Source: Acidimicrobiaceae bacterium (GTDB taxonomy: Bacteria; Actinomycetota; Acidimicrobiia; Acidimicrobiales; RAAP-2). From it: DNA of 64,000 bases. The notes beneath the pieces were generated by a model. The model saw only the letters and a program-made list of their open reading frames with translations, had not been told where the DNA came from and searched no databases. This document shows, one piece after another, positions 11,614-20,679 of the stretch (the first letter of the stretch is position 1; each line of letters begins with the position of its first letter). Position numbers and translations under genes: made by a program. The stretch is taken from the NCBI GenBank assembly GCA_003155915.1, contig PMFA01000011.1, forward strand, positions 1 through 64,000, read 5' to 3'.

Positions 11614-12243
11614 ATGCCGCTAGAGACCCCTGACTCCGAATCACCCACAATGGGCACTGACCCGCGAAATGAGTTGCGCGACGTCAATGATCCAAAGACA
11701 CTTCGGGCTTTGACCCATCCCGTGCGGCTCGCTCTCCTCGAGGCACTGGCGCTCGAGGGACCGCTCACCGCCACCGCGGCAGGCGAATTGATTGGTGAGT
11801 CGCCGACCACCTGTTCATTTCACTTTCGCCAACTGGCCAAATACGGCTTCGTCGAAGAGGCCCACACCGGACCGGGTCGACTTCGACCTTGGAAGATCGT
11901 CAATGTGGGCATGCGTTTCAGCGACATCACCGAGGATCCCGAAACCAGTGTCGCGGCGAAGAGCCTCGAACGCATGGTCTTCGATCGTGCGATGAATCGA
12001 CTCGCGAGTTACATATCGACGAAGGCCAGTTTTCCCAAGGTCTGGCAAGAGGCGTCGCAGAATGTCGAAACAATCCTTTGGGTGACGCCCGCCGAATTGG
12101 AAGAAGTCACCCACGAAGTCTTGGGAATCTTTAACCGATTCCGCGATCGAATCTCTGACCCGAGCACCCGCACGGAAGGTTCATTGCCTGTCGAGGCCCT
12201 CATGTTCACCTACCCCGTGCGACTTCCTGAGGGCTCGCAATGA
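11614..12243 (+). CDS. ArsR-type winged-helix transcriptional regulator
   Basis: A 209-residue DNA-binding protein. The winged helix-turn-helix spans about residues 28-100 (LRALTHPVRLALLEAL, then TAAGELIGESPTTCSFHFRQLAKYGFV). There is no ArsR metal-site CxC, so a metal sensor is unlikely. The C-terminal half is a predicted helical ligand domain. The stop overlaps the start of the MFS gene (ATGA), so it is the obvious regulator of that transporter. An internal ATG at 11650 is an alternative start. Confidence 0.85.
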   Translation: MPLETPDSESPTMGTDPRNELRDVNDPKTLRALTHPVRLALLEALALEGPLTATAAGELIGESPTTCSFHFRQLAKYGFVEEAHTGPGRLRPWKIVNVGMRFSDITEDPETSVAAKSLERMVFDRAMNRLASYISTKASFPKVWQEASQNVETILWVTPAELEEVTHEVLGIFNRFRDRISDPSTRTEGSLPVEALMFTYPVRLPEGSQ

Positions 12244-13502
12244 CCATGCGCCAACTTGCAAAGTCCCGGGACGCACGGGTGTATCTCATCGGCCAGAGTT
12301 TCTCGCTCTTCGGCGACACCGCCATGTTCCTCGCTCTCGGGATCTGGGTGAAGGAGTTAACCCACTCGAACGCCGAGGCCGGATTGACGTTCCTCTTCTA
12401 TCCCTTGGCCGCACTGTTTTCACCAATCGCGGGAATGGTGGTCGACCGAGTGAGGCGGCGACCCACGTTGATTTGTGTGAACTTCCTGAGCGCGGCCCTG
12501 GTGATGTTGCTACTCCTGGTGCACAACTCATCGGACATATGGATCATCTACATGACAATGTTCCTCTACAGCTTCGCCGGTAACTTCATCGGCTCCGCTC
12601 AATCGGCATTCTTGACCGTGTTGTTGCCTACCGAGCAACTCGGCGACGCCAACGGCTTCCTGCGAACGGTGCGTGAAGGTCTTCGCCTCGTCGCGCCACT
12701 CGTTGGTGCCGGTCTCTTCGTCATCGTCGGCGGACACTGGATCGCTGCGTTGGACTCGGCCACGTTCGTGATCGCGGGATTCTCAGTCCTCGCGCTGCAC
12801 GTGCGCGAAGAAAAGCCGGAGCGTACGCCAGAGCATTTTCTCGCTGAAATCTCCGCCGGTTTCCACCACGTCGCGCGAACTCCAATTCTCCGGCGCATGG
12901 CGATCTCACTGGCCGTCGCACTGAGCGTGGTGGGATTTATTGAAACCGCGATCTTCGCGATCACCAGTAACGAACTGCACCGGAGTCCGAGTTTTATCGG
13001 AGTGCTCATGGCCGTCCAAGGCGTCGGGGCGCTCATCGGCGGTCCGCTTTCGGCGCCGACGATGCGACGAATCGGCGAACGATGGCTGTGCGGTATCGGC
13101 CTCATCGGCATTGTGATCGGAGCACTGCTTCTTGAGGGCGGATCAATGGCATTTGTCCTCATGGGCGCGGTCGTTTTCGGCGTGGCCCTGCCACCGCTCT
13201 TGGTGGGCGCCTACACCCTCTTGCAACTGCGAACGCCGGGCGAGTTGCAGGGACGCGCCTTCTCGGCTTTCGATTTGATCGCGTCACTCCCACAGACCAT
13301 GTCGATCGCCCTCGGCGCAATCCTCGTAACCGCATTGGGTTACCAAGGTGAGTTGACGATCATCGCCGTAGTCGTCTCGGTTGCCGCACTCATCATGTTG
13401 CTGCCGATCTCCGGAGAGCCGAACTTCGGTCCCCTCGCCACGCAAGAAGGTCGCGACGTCAACACCATCGATGAGACACTGACCAGTCCCACGACCAATT
13501 GA
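12240..13502 (+). CDS. MFS efflux transporter
   Basis: A 420-residue membrane protein with about 12 predicted helices. The cytoplasmic loop 2-3 signature appears as GMVVDRVRRRP, typical of major facilitator drug or siderophore exporters (EntS/MFS_3 type). The hydrophilic middle near 195-215 is the usual central loop. It is translationally coupled to the ArsR-type regulator, which suggests induction by the exported compound. The substrate is unknown. Its stop codon nearly touches that of the convergent gene at 13504. Confidence 0.88.
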   Translation: MTMRQLAKSRDARVYLIGQSFSLFGDTAMFLALGIWVKELTHSNAEAGLTFLFYPLAALFSPIAGMVVDRVRRRPTLICVNFLSAALVMLLLLVHNSSDIWIIYMTMFLYSFAGNFIGSAQSAFLTVLLPTEQLGDANGFLRTVREGLRLVAPLVGAGLFVIVGGHWIAALDSATFVIAGFSVLALHVREEKPERTPEHFLAEISAGFHHVARTPILRRMAISLAVALSVVGFIETAIFAITSNELHRSPSFIGVLMAVQGVGALIGGPLSAPTMRRIGERWLCGIGLIGIVIGALLLEGGSMAFVLMGAVVFGVALPPLLVGAYTLLQLRTPGELQGRAFSAFDLIASLPQTMSIALGAILVTALGYQGELTIIAVVVSVAALIMLLPISGEPNFGPLATQEGRDVNTIDETLTSPTTN

Positions 13503-13503
13503 A

Positions 13504-14490
13504 CTAGCTGTACTGCGAGGAATTGCAAGAATTACTGCCAGCCTTCGTCGCATCGGCCGTGCCGGATGGGAAGAAGGAGTCGACGACGTGCCAGAACGAG
13601 CAAGCTCGATTATCGAGGATCACCTTCGTCTTGTTCGACGTGATCGTCAGTGCACCGGGGCAGGCATCCGCCGTGGCACTCCACACCACCTTGCCACTCT
13701 TCACTTCCTTGATTTTTAGAAGCAACGAATCTTCCATGCACGTGCCATTGTCACCTAAGTCCTTTAGTTCGGCAATGACCGTGCGTAGCGTGAGCGCTTG
13801 ATGGTGGGTCAGTACCACCGAGGAGGGATCGCTGGACGCCTCCATGAGCGATGTCTTCCCGTATCCCGTGAGGGTCACGACGCCACCGGTTGGCATTTTG
13901 ACGTGCAGGATTGGCAGATAGATCACTTGCACGTCGACGCCCAATTCCTGCTCACCGTTTTTCGCTTCAGTCGTCACGTACGTGACACCACAGTACGTAA
14001 TGTGCGCGCTGACGCACGTTCGAGACACGGTCATGCTGTACACGGGATTGGTGGTCGGTCTACTGGTGGTGCCAGTGCCGCCAACCTTCTCACCGTTCGG
14101 CAAGTGGGCCCGAACGTACTGATCCACTGAAACCGACATCGGCAGAAGATACAGGTGATGCGTTTGTCGGACATCGGGTGCCTGGACCACCTGGCCGTAG
14201 GGAGCGAGTGGCGTAGGGAGTGAAGGAACCTCTCGCGCCTCGGGCGGTATCGGCTGTGCGTCCAACAGACCCAGAGCGTAGGCATTGCCCGCGGACACAA
14301 TGGCGGGCGCCAGCGTCGTCGTGGTCGTAGGAGCAGCGAAGGCATTCGTCGATGGAAGGCCGAGGCACGCAACGCCGAGCGCGACGAGAATCAGCGCGAC
14401 TCGGCGAGTTGCGTGCCCCCCACGAAGCTCGCGTGCCATCGAGCGCAGGTTTCTCGAAGCGCCGACTATCGGTTTCGCGAATTGCTTCAT
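13504..14490 (-). CDS. Exported hypothetical protein
   Basis: About 328 residues from ATG 14490; a longer reading reaches 14556. An Arg-rich n-region (TRR) is followed by a hydrophobic segment (VALILVALGVACLGL) ending near AFAAP, so it is exported by Sec. A TTTTT tract after the signal looks like a linker. The rest is beta-rich, with Cys in RTCVSAHITYCGVTYV and two late Cys that could form disulfides. I recognise no domain. No strong ribosome binding site supports either start. Confidence 0.65.
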   Translation of the reverse strand: MKQFAKPIVGASRNLRSMARELRGGHATRRVALILVALGVACLGLPSTNAFAAPTTTTTLAPAIVSAGNAYALGLLDAQPIPPEAREVPSLPTPLAPYGQVVQAPDVRQTHHLYLLPMSVSVDQYVRAHLPNGEKVGGTGTTSRPTTNPVYSMTVSRTCVSAHITYCGVTYVTTEAKNGEQELGVDVQVIYLPILHVKMPTGGVVTLTGYGKTSLMEASSDPSSVVLTHHQALTLRTVIAELKDLGDNGTCMEDSLLLKIKEVKSGKVVWSATADACPGALTITSNKTKVILDNRACSFWHVVDSFFPSGTADATKAGSNSCNSSQYS

Positions 14491-14636
14491 ACTCCATACT
14501 GTCCGGAGCAGTCCCGAACTTTCGTTCAGCCGATTAATCCCAGAATGTTCGCCCATGGCACGAGCGCGGTGGGTTCTCGAAGGTCCATGACTCGTGGATT
14601 TTCGACTCGTTTAGGGTGGTACAGGGTCGATGAAGA

Positions 14637-15467
14637 TTGGTCGACGCCGATGCCTCGTCGAGTAGCCCAACCAGGAGGAACATCATCAAGAAGCTCTTTG
14701 TATTCGACCTCGACGGCACGCTCGCCCCAAGCAAGTCGCCCCTGGGTGCCGACGTCGCCGTCCTCTTGCACGACTTATTGGGCGTCATGAAGGTGGCCGT
14801 CATCTCCGGTGGCGACTGGTCGCAGTTCCAGAAGCAACTCCTCGCCAACCTCCCCGACGACGAGCGAATGAAGGATCTCTATCTGCTTCCCACGTGCGGT
14901 ACGCAGTTTTATGAGTACGTCGGTCATTGGTCGAAGGTCTACTCCGAAGACCTCAGTGACGAAGAGCGTGCACGGATCAAAAAGGCGCTGCAGGACGCCT
15001 ACGACCAATCGGGCACGAAGGTGGACAGGATCTGGGGCGAAGCGATTGAAGATCGCGGGAGCCAGATCACGCTCTCGGTGCTCGGCCAGGAGGCACCGTT
15101 GGAAGAGAAGGAGCGCTGGGACCCCGATTTCGCCAAACGAAAGAAGATCATTGCGATCCTCCAGCCGATGTTGCCCGAGTTCGCCATTCACATGGGCGGG
15201 ACCACGTCAATTGACATCACAAAACCCGGAATCGACAAGGCCTACGGAATCGCCAAACTGCGTGATCAACTGGCGATGCCGATCTCCGAGATGCTCTTCG
15301 CTGGCGACGCGATCTTCCCCGGTGGCAATGACTACCCCGCACAGGTGGCGGGCGTCGACAGCATCCAGGTTCGAGACCCTCGTGAGACCGCGCGGGTGAT
15401 TCAAACGGTGATCGCGTGCCTGGGCGACGGCACAACGCAGATCACGTCTCCGGGGAGACTTGCGTGA
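14637..15467 (+). CDS. HAD-IIB hydrolase, phosphomannomutase-like
   Basis: A HAD enzyme with motif I FDLDGTLAP (nucleophile and acid Asp), motif II ISGGDWSQFQ, a Lys/Gly-rich cap and motif IV GDAIFPGGND. The spacing and the GTTSIDITKPGIDKAYGI segment resemble eukaryotic-type phosphomannomutases, which convert mannose-1-P to mannose-6-P. The start is uncertain. The only standard in-frame start is TTG 14637, with no good ribosome binding site. A perfect AGGAGG at 14673-14678 precedes ATC codons at 14682 and 14685, exactly where the family's N-terminus would begin. The stop overlaps the GTG of the GH130 gene. Confidence 0.8.
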   Translation: MVDADASSSSPTRRNIIKKLFVFDLDGTLAPSKSPLGADVAVLLHDLLGVMKVAVISGGDWSQFQKQLLANLPDDERMKDLYLLPTCGTQFYEYVGHWSKVYSEDLSDEERARIKKALQDAYDQSGTKVDRIWGEAIEDRGSQITLSVLGQEAPLEEKERWDPDFAKRKKIIAILQPMLPEFAIHMGGTTSIDITKPGIDKAYGIAKLRDQLAMPISEMLFAGDAIFPGGNDYPAQVAGVDSIQVRDPRETARVIQTVIACLGDGTTQITSPGRLA

Positions 15468-16570
15468 GCGGATTCAATATGCGCCCACTCGATCTGGTGA
15501 TCGATCCCGAGCCGGGCAACGACTACGAAGTCGGCGGCATCTTAAATCCCGCGGCAACGAGAGGACCGGACGGTCATCTCTATCTCTTCCCGAGACTCGT
15601 CGCGAAGGGCAACTTCTCTCGGATCGGCATCGCCCGAGTGCAGTTCGACTCGAGCGGTGAGCCGTGCGGCATCGAACGGCTCGGCATCGCCCTCGAACCC
15701 GAGATGCCCTACGAACTGCGACCCGATGGGGGTGGCTGCGAAGATCCTCGAGTCACGTTCGTAGAGCCACTCAAGCACTACGTCATGACCTACACGGCCT
15801 TTTCTCCGAACGGACCGCGTATCGCGTTGGCGATTTCCACGGACCTCATGAAATGGGAGCGTCTAGGCCTGGCGACGTTCGAACCGTACGAGGGAATCCA
15901 CTTCGACGGCGTGGACAACAAGGACGCGGCGATGTTTCCCCTTGCCGTGCCCAACCTTTCGGACCACTACGAACTCGCCATCCTCCACCGTCCCCTCTTC
16001 CCGGGCACACTGCCCGAAGACACGATGCTGATGGAAGAGGATCGCGAAGTCGACCTGCATCGCGAGAGCATCTGGATTTCCTACACTCCGGCGGGGCCGA
16101 GCGACCCAAAGTACCAGCTACGCCAATTCACCTCGCACCACCGCTTAGCGGCACCGGTTTCGGATTGGGAGTCGCTCAAGATTGGTAGCGGTGCGCCGCC
16201 GATCTTGACCAAACATGGATGGCTGTTCGTCTACCACGGTGTCGCCGACCTCGCTCCGCCAAACAGCGATGAGCACCACATCACGTATTCGGCCGGCGTG
16301 ATGATCATGACAAGGAATCACCCCAATGAACTTCTCTATCGCTCGACGCACCCGGCGCTCGCCCCGAGTGCGTACGTCGGGCCCCGGGGTACGCCTTCCA
16401 ACGTCGTATTCCCGACCGGCCTTGACCGTCGCGATGACATCGGCGAACCGGACCGCATTGACGTCTACTACGGGATCAACGACTATCAGATCGCCGTCGC
16501 TCGCCTCGACATCCCGGACACTCTCCCCCACGCCGGCGAAGCTGACCCGCCAGCGAGTCAGACGCGTTGA
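15464..16570 (+). CDS. GH130 mannoside phosphorylase/hydrolase
   Basis: A 368-residue five-bladed beta-propeller of family GH130. The conserved GGGCEDPRV segment carries the likely catalytic Asp; later HGWLFVYHGV and the TPSNVVFPTG block are typical. Members phosphorolyse or hydrolyse beta-mannosides, giving mannose-1-P or mannose. There is no signal peptide, so it acts in the cytoplasm. The GTG start overlaps the upstream TGA and follows GGGGAG; ATG 15479 is an alternative. The neighbouring phosphomannomutase-like HAD favours the phosphorylase type. Confidence 0.88.
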   Translation: MSGFNMRPLDLVIDPEPGNDYEVGGILNPAATRGPDGHLYLFPRLVAKGNFSRIGIARVQFDSSGEPCGIERLGIALEPEMPYELRPDGGGCEDPRVTFVEPLKHYVMTYTAFSPNGPRIALAISTDLMKWERLGLATFEPYEGIHFDGVDNKDAAMFPLAVPNLSDHYELAILHRPLFPGTLPEDTMLMEEDREVDLHRESIWISYTPAGPSDPKYQLRQFTSHHRLAAPVSDWESLKIGSGAPPILTKHGWLFVYHGVADLAPPNSDEHHITYSAGVMIMTRNHPNELLYRSTHPALAPSAYVGPRGTPSNVVFPTGLDRRDDIGEPDRIDVYYGINDYQIAVARLDIPDTLPHAGEADPPASQTR

Positions 16571-16607
16571 AATGTGTTCACGCGCCGGACTTGGCACGAA
16601 GGAGTGA

Positions 16608-16676
16608 ATGTCTCGATTCAGATGTGATTCAGAAAGTTGCCAGACTGAGAAGATGGAGGGACGCCATCGCTCTTGA
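16608..16676 (+). CDS. Possible 22-codon leader ORF before pgi
   Basis: GAAGGAG at 16598-16604 precedes an ATG at 16608 and a 22-codon reading frame ending in TGA, 21 bases before pgi. The predicted peptide is rich in charged residues and has two Cys. It may be a chance ORF; I see no attenuator structure. Confidence 0.2.
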   Translation: MSRFRCDSESCQTEKMEGRHRS

Positions 16677-16697
16677 ACTAACGCCAAGGAACATTCC

Positions 16698-18347
16698 ATG
16701 ACCGCACTCCCGCTTCGCCAACGAAGCGCCTGGCTGGCGCTCGAAACTCACCAGCGCACACTCGACGCGACGAACCTGCGGACGCTCTTCGCTCAAGACC
16801 CGAAGCGCGGAGAACGACTGCGCGCCGAGGCCGAGGGTATCCACCTCGACTATTCCAAACAGCGCGTCACCGATGAGACGCTGCGACTCCTCGTCGAACT
16901 CGCACACGAGTCGAATCTGGCTGAACGACGAGACCAAATGTTCCGGGGCGAACACATCAATGTCTCCGAGGACCGCGCGGTTCTCCACGTCGCGCTGCGA
17001 ATGCCCAAGAGCGCGTCGCTGATAGTCGACGGCGTCGACGTTGTCGCCGACGTCCACGCCGTACTCGACCAGATGAGTTCCTTCGCCGATCGCGTGCGAT
17101 CTGGACAGTGGAAGGGACACACTGGCAAAACCATCAAGAACGTCGTCAACATCGGCATCGGTGGCTCCGACCTAGGGCCGGTGATGGCGTATGAAGCGTT
17201 GCGCTTCTACTCGCGCCGCGACCTGACTTTCCATTTCGTGTCCAACGTCGATTCCACCGACTTGGTCGAGGCGCTTCGCGGTCTCGAGGCCGACGAGACG
17301 CTCTTCATTATCTCCTCGAAAACTTTCGGTACGCTCGAGACGCTCACCAACGCGACGTCCGCGCGCACGTGGCTCATCGAACAGCTCGGTGACGAATCGG
17401 CCGTCGCGAAACACTTCGTTGCGGTGTCGACGAACGCCGAGAAAGTCGCGGCCTTCGGAATCGACACCGACAACATGTTCGTGTTCTGGGACTGGGTGGG
17501 CGGTCGCTACTCGATGGAATCGGCCATCGGCCTTTCGACGATGATCGCCATCGGTCCGGAACGTTACGTCGAGCTGCTTGACGGCTTCCACGCCATGGAC
17601 GAACACTTCCGATCAGCGCCCTTCGAAGAGAACCTGCCGGTCTTGATGGGACTGCTCGCCCTTTGGAATCGCGATTTCCTCGGATGCGCCAGCGTCGGTG
17701 TGATGCCCTACGAGCAGTACTTGAAGCGCTTACCGGCCTATCTCCAGCAACTCACGATGGAGTCCAACGGCAAGCACGTGACACTGGACGGAACGACGGT
17801 GGACTACGACACCGGGGCGCTCTATTGGGGCGAGCCGGGCACGAACGGCCAGCACAGCTTCTACCAAATGATCCATCAGGGGACGACCGTCATACCGGTC
17901 GACCTCATCGGATTCGCCAAAAGCCTCAATCCGCTCGGTGAGCACCACGACATCCTTTCGTCGAACGTTTTCGCGCAGGCCCAAGCGCTCGCCTTCGGCA
18001 AGACTGCCGACGAGGTCCGCGCCGAAGGCACGGCCGAACACGTCGTGGCCCATCGCGTCATGGAAGGCAACCGGCCAACCAGTGTGCTCTTGGCCGAGAT
18101 CCTCACGCCACGAATCCTCGGGTCACTGATTGCCCTCTATGAACACTCGGTGTTCACCCAGGGAACCATCTGGGGTATCGACTCCTTCGACCAATGGGGC
18201 GTGGAATTGGGCAAGGTCTTAGCAGTCGCCATCATTCCCGAACTGGAATCCGAGACCGATCCGACCCTCGCCCACGACTCATCAACGAATGAACTGATCA
18301 CGCTGTACCGACGGCTGAAGAGGAATGGGGACACTCATGGCAACTGA
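16698..18347 (+). CDS. pgi: Glucose-6-phosphate isomerase
   Basis: A 549-residue enzyme that interconverts glucose-6-P and fructose-6-P. Family signatures are [19 protein letters not shown], the SKTFGTLET phosphate-binding loop, [15 protein letters not shown] with the catalytic region, and the ESNGKHV segment; a C-terminal Lys/His region is complete. Length is that of the usual long Pgi. AAGGAA lies six bases before the ATG. It opens a run of six genes joined by overlaps or 1-base gaps. Confidence 0.97.
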   Translation: MTALPLRQRSAWLALETHQRTLDATNLRTLFAQDPKRGERLRAEAEGIHLDYSKQRVTDETLRLLVELAHESNLAERRDQMFRGEHINVSEDRAVLHVALRMPKSASLIVDGVDVVADVHAVLDQMSSFADRVRSGQWKGHTGKTIKNVVNIGIGGSDLGPVMAYEALRFYSRRDLTFHFVSNVDSTDLVEALRGLEADETLFIISSKTFGTLETLTNATSARTWLIEQLGDESAVAKHFVAVSTNAEKVAAFGIDTDNMFVFWDWVGGRYSMESAIGLSTMIAIGPERYVELLDGFHAMDEHFRSAPFEENLPVLMGLLALWNRDFLGCASVGVMPYEQYLKRLPAYLQQLTMESNGKHVTLDGTTVDYDTGALYWGEPGTNGQHSFYQMIHQGTTVIPVDLIGFAKSLNPLGEHHDILSSNVFAQAQALAFGKTADEVRAEGTAEHVVAHRVMEGNRPTSVLLAEILTPRILGSLIALYEHSVFTQGTIWGIDSFDQWGVELGKVLAVAIIPELESETDPTLAHDSSTNELITLYRRLKRNGDTHGN

Positions 18348-19368
18348 CCGACCAACGCAGTTGGGAATGGTGGGGCTCGGGCGGATGGGGGCGAACCTCG
18401 TTCAACGACTGGTGCGTGACGGCCACCGTTGTGTCGTCTACGACGTCAACGTCGCGGCGGTCGAGAAGCTGGCGGGTGAACGCGTCGTGGGAGCGTCGTC
18501 GCTCGAAGACCTCGTCGCCAAACTGGACGCGCCACGCGCGGTGTGGCTCATGCTGCCGGCGGCGATCACCCAGGACACGTTGAACGAGCTCATCCAGTAC
18601 CTGGATCACGACGACGTCGTGATTGACGGCGGCAACTCCTTTTACCGCGACGACATGACGCGCGCGACGCAACTCAGCGAACGTGGCCTGCACTACGTCG
18701 ACTGCGGCACGAGCGGCGGGGTCTGGGGCCTCGAGCGGGGCTACAGCTTGATGATCGGCGGCGAGGACGACGTGGTCGCGCGCCTCGACCCGATATTCCG
18801 GTCGATCGCTCCGGGCGAGGACGGCACTGCCAAAACGCCCGGGCGTACCCGCAGCGACGGCACCGCCCCGTTGGGCTACCTGCACTGTGGACCGAACGGT
18901 GCCGGACACTTCGTCAAGATGGTGCACAACGGCATCGAGTACGGAATGATGGCGGCGATCGCTGAGGGCCTGAGCATCTTGAAGCACGCCAACGTCGGCA
19001 CCACTGCGGTTGAGGCCGACGCCGAGACAACGCCGCTGCGTGATCCCCAGTACTACCCCTTCGACTTCGATCTCGCCGAAGTCGCCGAAGTGTGGCGACA
19101 CGGCTCGGTAGTTGGTTCGTGGCTGGTCGACCTCACGGCCGACGCCCTCGCGAGGTCACCGGAACTCGCCGACTTCAGTGGGCGCGTTTCGGACTCCGGA
19201 GAGGGCCGTTGGACCGTCGAAGCCGCGATCGACGAATCCGTCCCCACCCCGGTCATCAGCGCGGCCTTGTGGCAACGATTCGAGTCACGCAACCAAGGCG
19301 AGTTCACCGCCAAGGTGCTCTCAGCGATGCGCGCAGAGTTCGGTGGCCACGTCGAGAAGAGTTCGTAA
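18337..19368 (+). CDS. gnd: 6-phosphogluconate dehydrogenase, short NAD-type
   Basis: A 343-residue oxidative decarboxylase that makes ribulose-5-P from 6-phosphogluconate. The Rossmann motif is GLGRMGANL, followed by an Asp at the end of strand two (VYDVN), which favours NAD over NADP. Substrate motifs are [21 protein letters not shown] and [16 protein letters not shown], with the catalytic Lys in the last. Length matches the short (GndA/YqeC-type) class, not the 470-residue form. ATG 18337 overlaps the pgi stop; an in-frame ATG at 18325 is an alternative. Confidence 0.93.
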   Translation: MATDRPTQLGMVGLGRMGANLVQRLVRDGHRCVVYDVNVAAVEKLAGERVVGASSLEDLVAKLDAPRAVWLMLPAAITQDTLNELIQYLDHDDVVIDGGNSFYRDDMTRATQLSERGLHYVDCGTSGGVWGLERGYSLMIGGEDDVVARLDPIFRSIAPGEDGTAKTPGRTRSDGTAPLGYLHCGPNGAGHFVKMVHNGIEYGMMAAIAEGLSILKHANVGTTAVEADAETTPLRDPQYYPFDFDLAEVAEVWRHGSVVGSWLVDLTADALARSPELADFSGRVSDSGEGRWTVEAAIDESVPTPVISAALWQRFESRNQGEFTAKVLSAMRAEFGGHVEKSS

Positions 19369-19369
19369 C

Positions 19370-20032
19370 GTGCACCACGAGTTGCGGACCTTTCCCGACG
19401 CCGACACCGTCGCGCGAGCGGCGGCCGACTTCGTGGCCGAGCGTTCATGGCAATCGATCGACACGAAGGGTCATTTCACCTTCGCGGTGAGTGGCGGGCG
19501 AACGCCCTGGGCGATGTTCGAGAAGTTGGCCCTGATGGACGTGGCCTGGGCTGACGTCGTCATCTATCAGGTCGATGAGCGGATCGCGCCCCTCGGTGAC
19601 GCGACGCGAAACCTCACGAATCTCGAACGCAGTCTTGGCGAGTGCCGACCGACGATCGTTCCGATGCCAGTCAACGATGACGACCTCGACGACGCCGCCT
19701 CGTCGTACGCTCGAGAGCTGCCCGAGCGATTCGACCTCATTCATCTCGGTCTCGGACCCGACGGCCACACGGCCTCACTCATCCCCGGCGACCCGGTCTT
19801 GGCAGTGCGCGATCGACTCGTCGCGGTCACCGGTGTCTATCAAGATGAGCGCCGGATGACGTTGACCTACGGGGCCCTCGCACGTGGCGACCAACTGCTC
19901 TGGCTCGTTACCGGCGACGACAAGCGAGCAGCGCTCGCGTCCCTGTTACGTCGTGACACCACAATCCCGGCCGCGAGTGTGGAGGCGGTGGCATCACTCG
20001 TGATGGCCGACGAAGCGGCGCTGACGCCATGA
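19370..20032 (+). CDS. pgl: 6-phosphogluconolactonase
   Basis: A 220-residue protein of the NagB/RpiA-like fold that hydrolyses 6-phosphogluconolactone between Zwf and Gnd. Motifs: FAVSGGRTP, the IYQVDERIAP strand, and GLGPDGHTASLIPG with the catalytic His. The start is GTG one base after the gnd stop, with GAGAAGAG upstream; a longer ORF reading back inside gnd is ruled out by the domain start. Confidence 0.94.
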   Translation: MHHELRTFPDADTVARAAADFVAERSWQSIDTKGHFTFAVSGGRTPWAMFEKLALMDVAWADVVIYQVDERIAPLGDATRNLTNLERSLGECRPTIVPMPVNDDDLDDAASSYARELPERFDLIHLGLGPDGHTASLIPGDPVLAVRDRLVAVTGVYQDERRMTLTYGALARGDQLLWLVTGDDKRAALASLLRRDTTIPAASVEAVASLVMADEAALTP

Positions 20033-20679
20033 ACACCGAAGAAGAGAAACGTCTCGCCGCCGACGCGGCCGCCGAGCTCATTGAAGTGAACTCGCGCGTC
20101 GGACTCGGCACGGGCACGACCGTCGCTTACCTGCTCGAAGCAATTGCGCGACGCGGTGTGACGGCGCGCTACGTCGCGACGTCTCCGGGGACCGCGGACG
20201 CCGCCCGTGCCCTCGGCATCGTCGTCGAGTCCTTCGACGGGCTCGACGAACTCGACCTCGCGATTGACGGAGCCGATCAGATCGCGCCCGACGGGTGGCT
20301 CGTCAAAGGCCGCGGCGGCGCACACCTCCGCGAGAAGGTCGTGGCGGCGTCGGCGAGACGTTTCGTGGTCATCGCCGACTCCTCGAAGCCAGTGGCGTCA
20401 TTGCATCCACCGGTGCCCCTGGAACTGCATCACTTCGGCCTGCGAGCCACACTGCGAGAACTCGGCTCCGTCACCGTGCGCGACGCCGAGCGCAGTCCCG
20501 ACGGCGGCGTTCTCGCCGACTACCACGGTGCCGTAGACGACCCCCGAGCGCTCGCGGTCCGACTGGCGTCCACACCCGGCATCAGTGCTCACGGCCTCTT
20601 CGCGCCCGAATTGGTGAGCGACATCATCGTCGCCACCGGTAAAACGGTGACTACAACAACCCTGGGAGGTCCACGATGA
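20029..20679 (+). CDS. rpiA: Ribose-5-phosphate isomerase A
   Basis: A 216-residue isomerase joining ribulose-5-P and ribose-5-P. Signatures are VGLGTGTTVAYLLEA near the N-terminus, DGADQI, KGRGGAHLREKVVA and IVATGK near the end. It overlaps pgl and zwf by ATGA at both ends, so the oxidative branch and ribose formation are expressed as one unit. Confidence 0.95.
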   Translation: MNTEEEKRLAADAAAELIEVNSRVGLGTGTTVAYLLEAIARRGVTARYVATSPGTADAARALGIVVESFDGLDELDLAIDGADQIAPDGWLVKGRGGAHLREKVVAASARRFVVIADSSKPVASLHPPVPLELHHFGLRATLRELGSVTVRDAERSPDGGVLADYHGAVDDPRALAVRLASTPGISAHGLFAPELVSDIIVATGKTVTTTTLGGPR

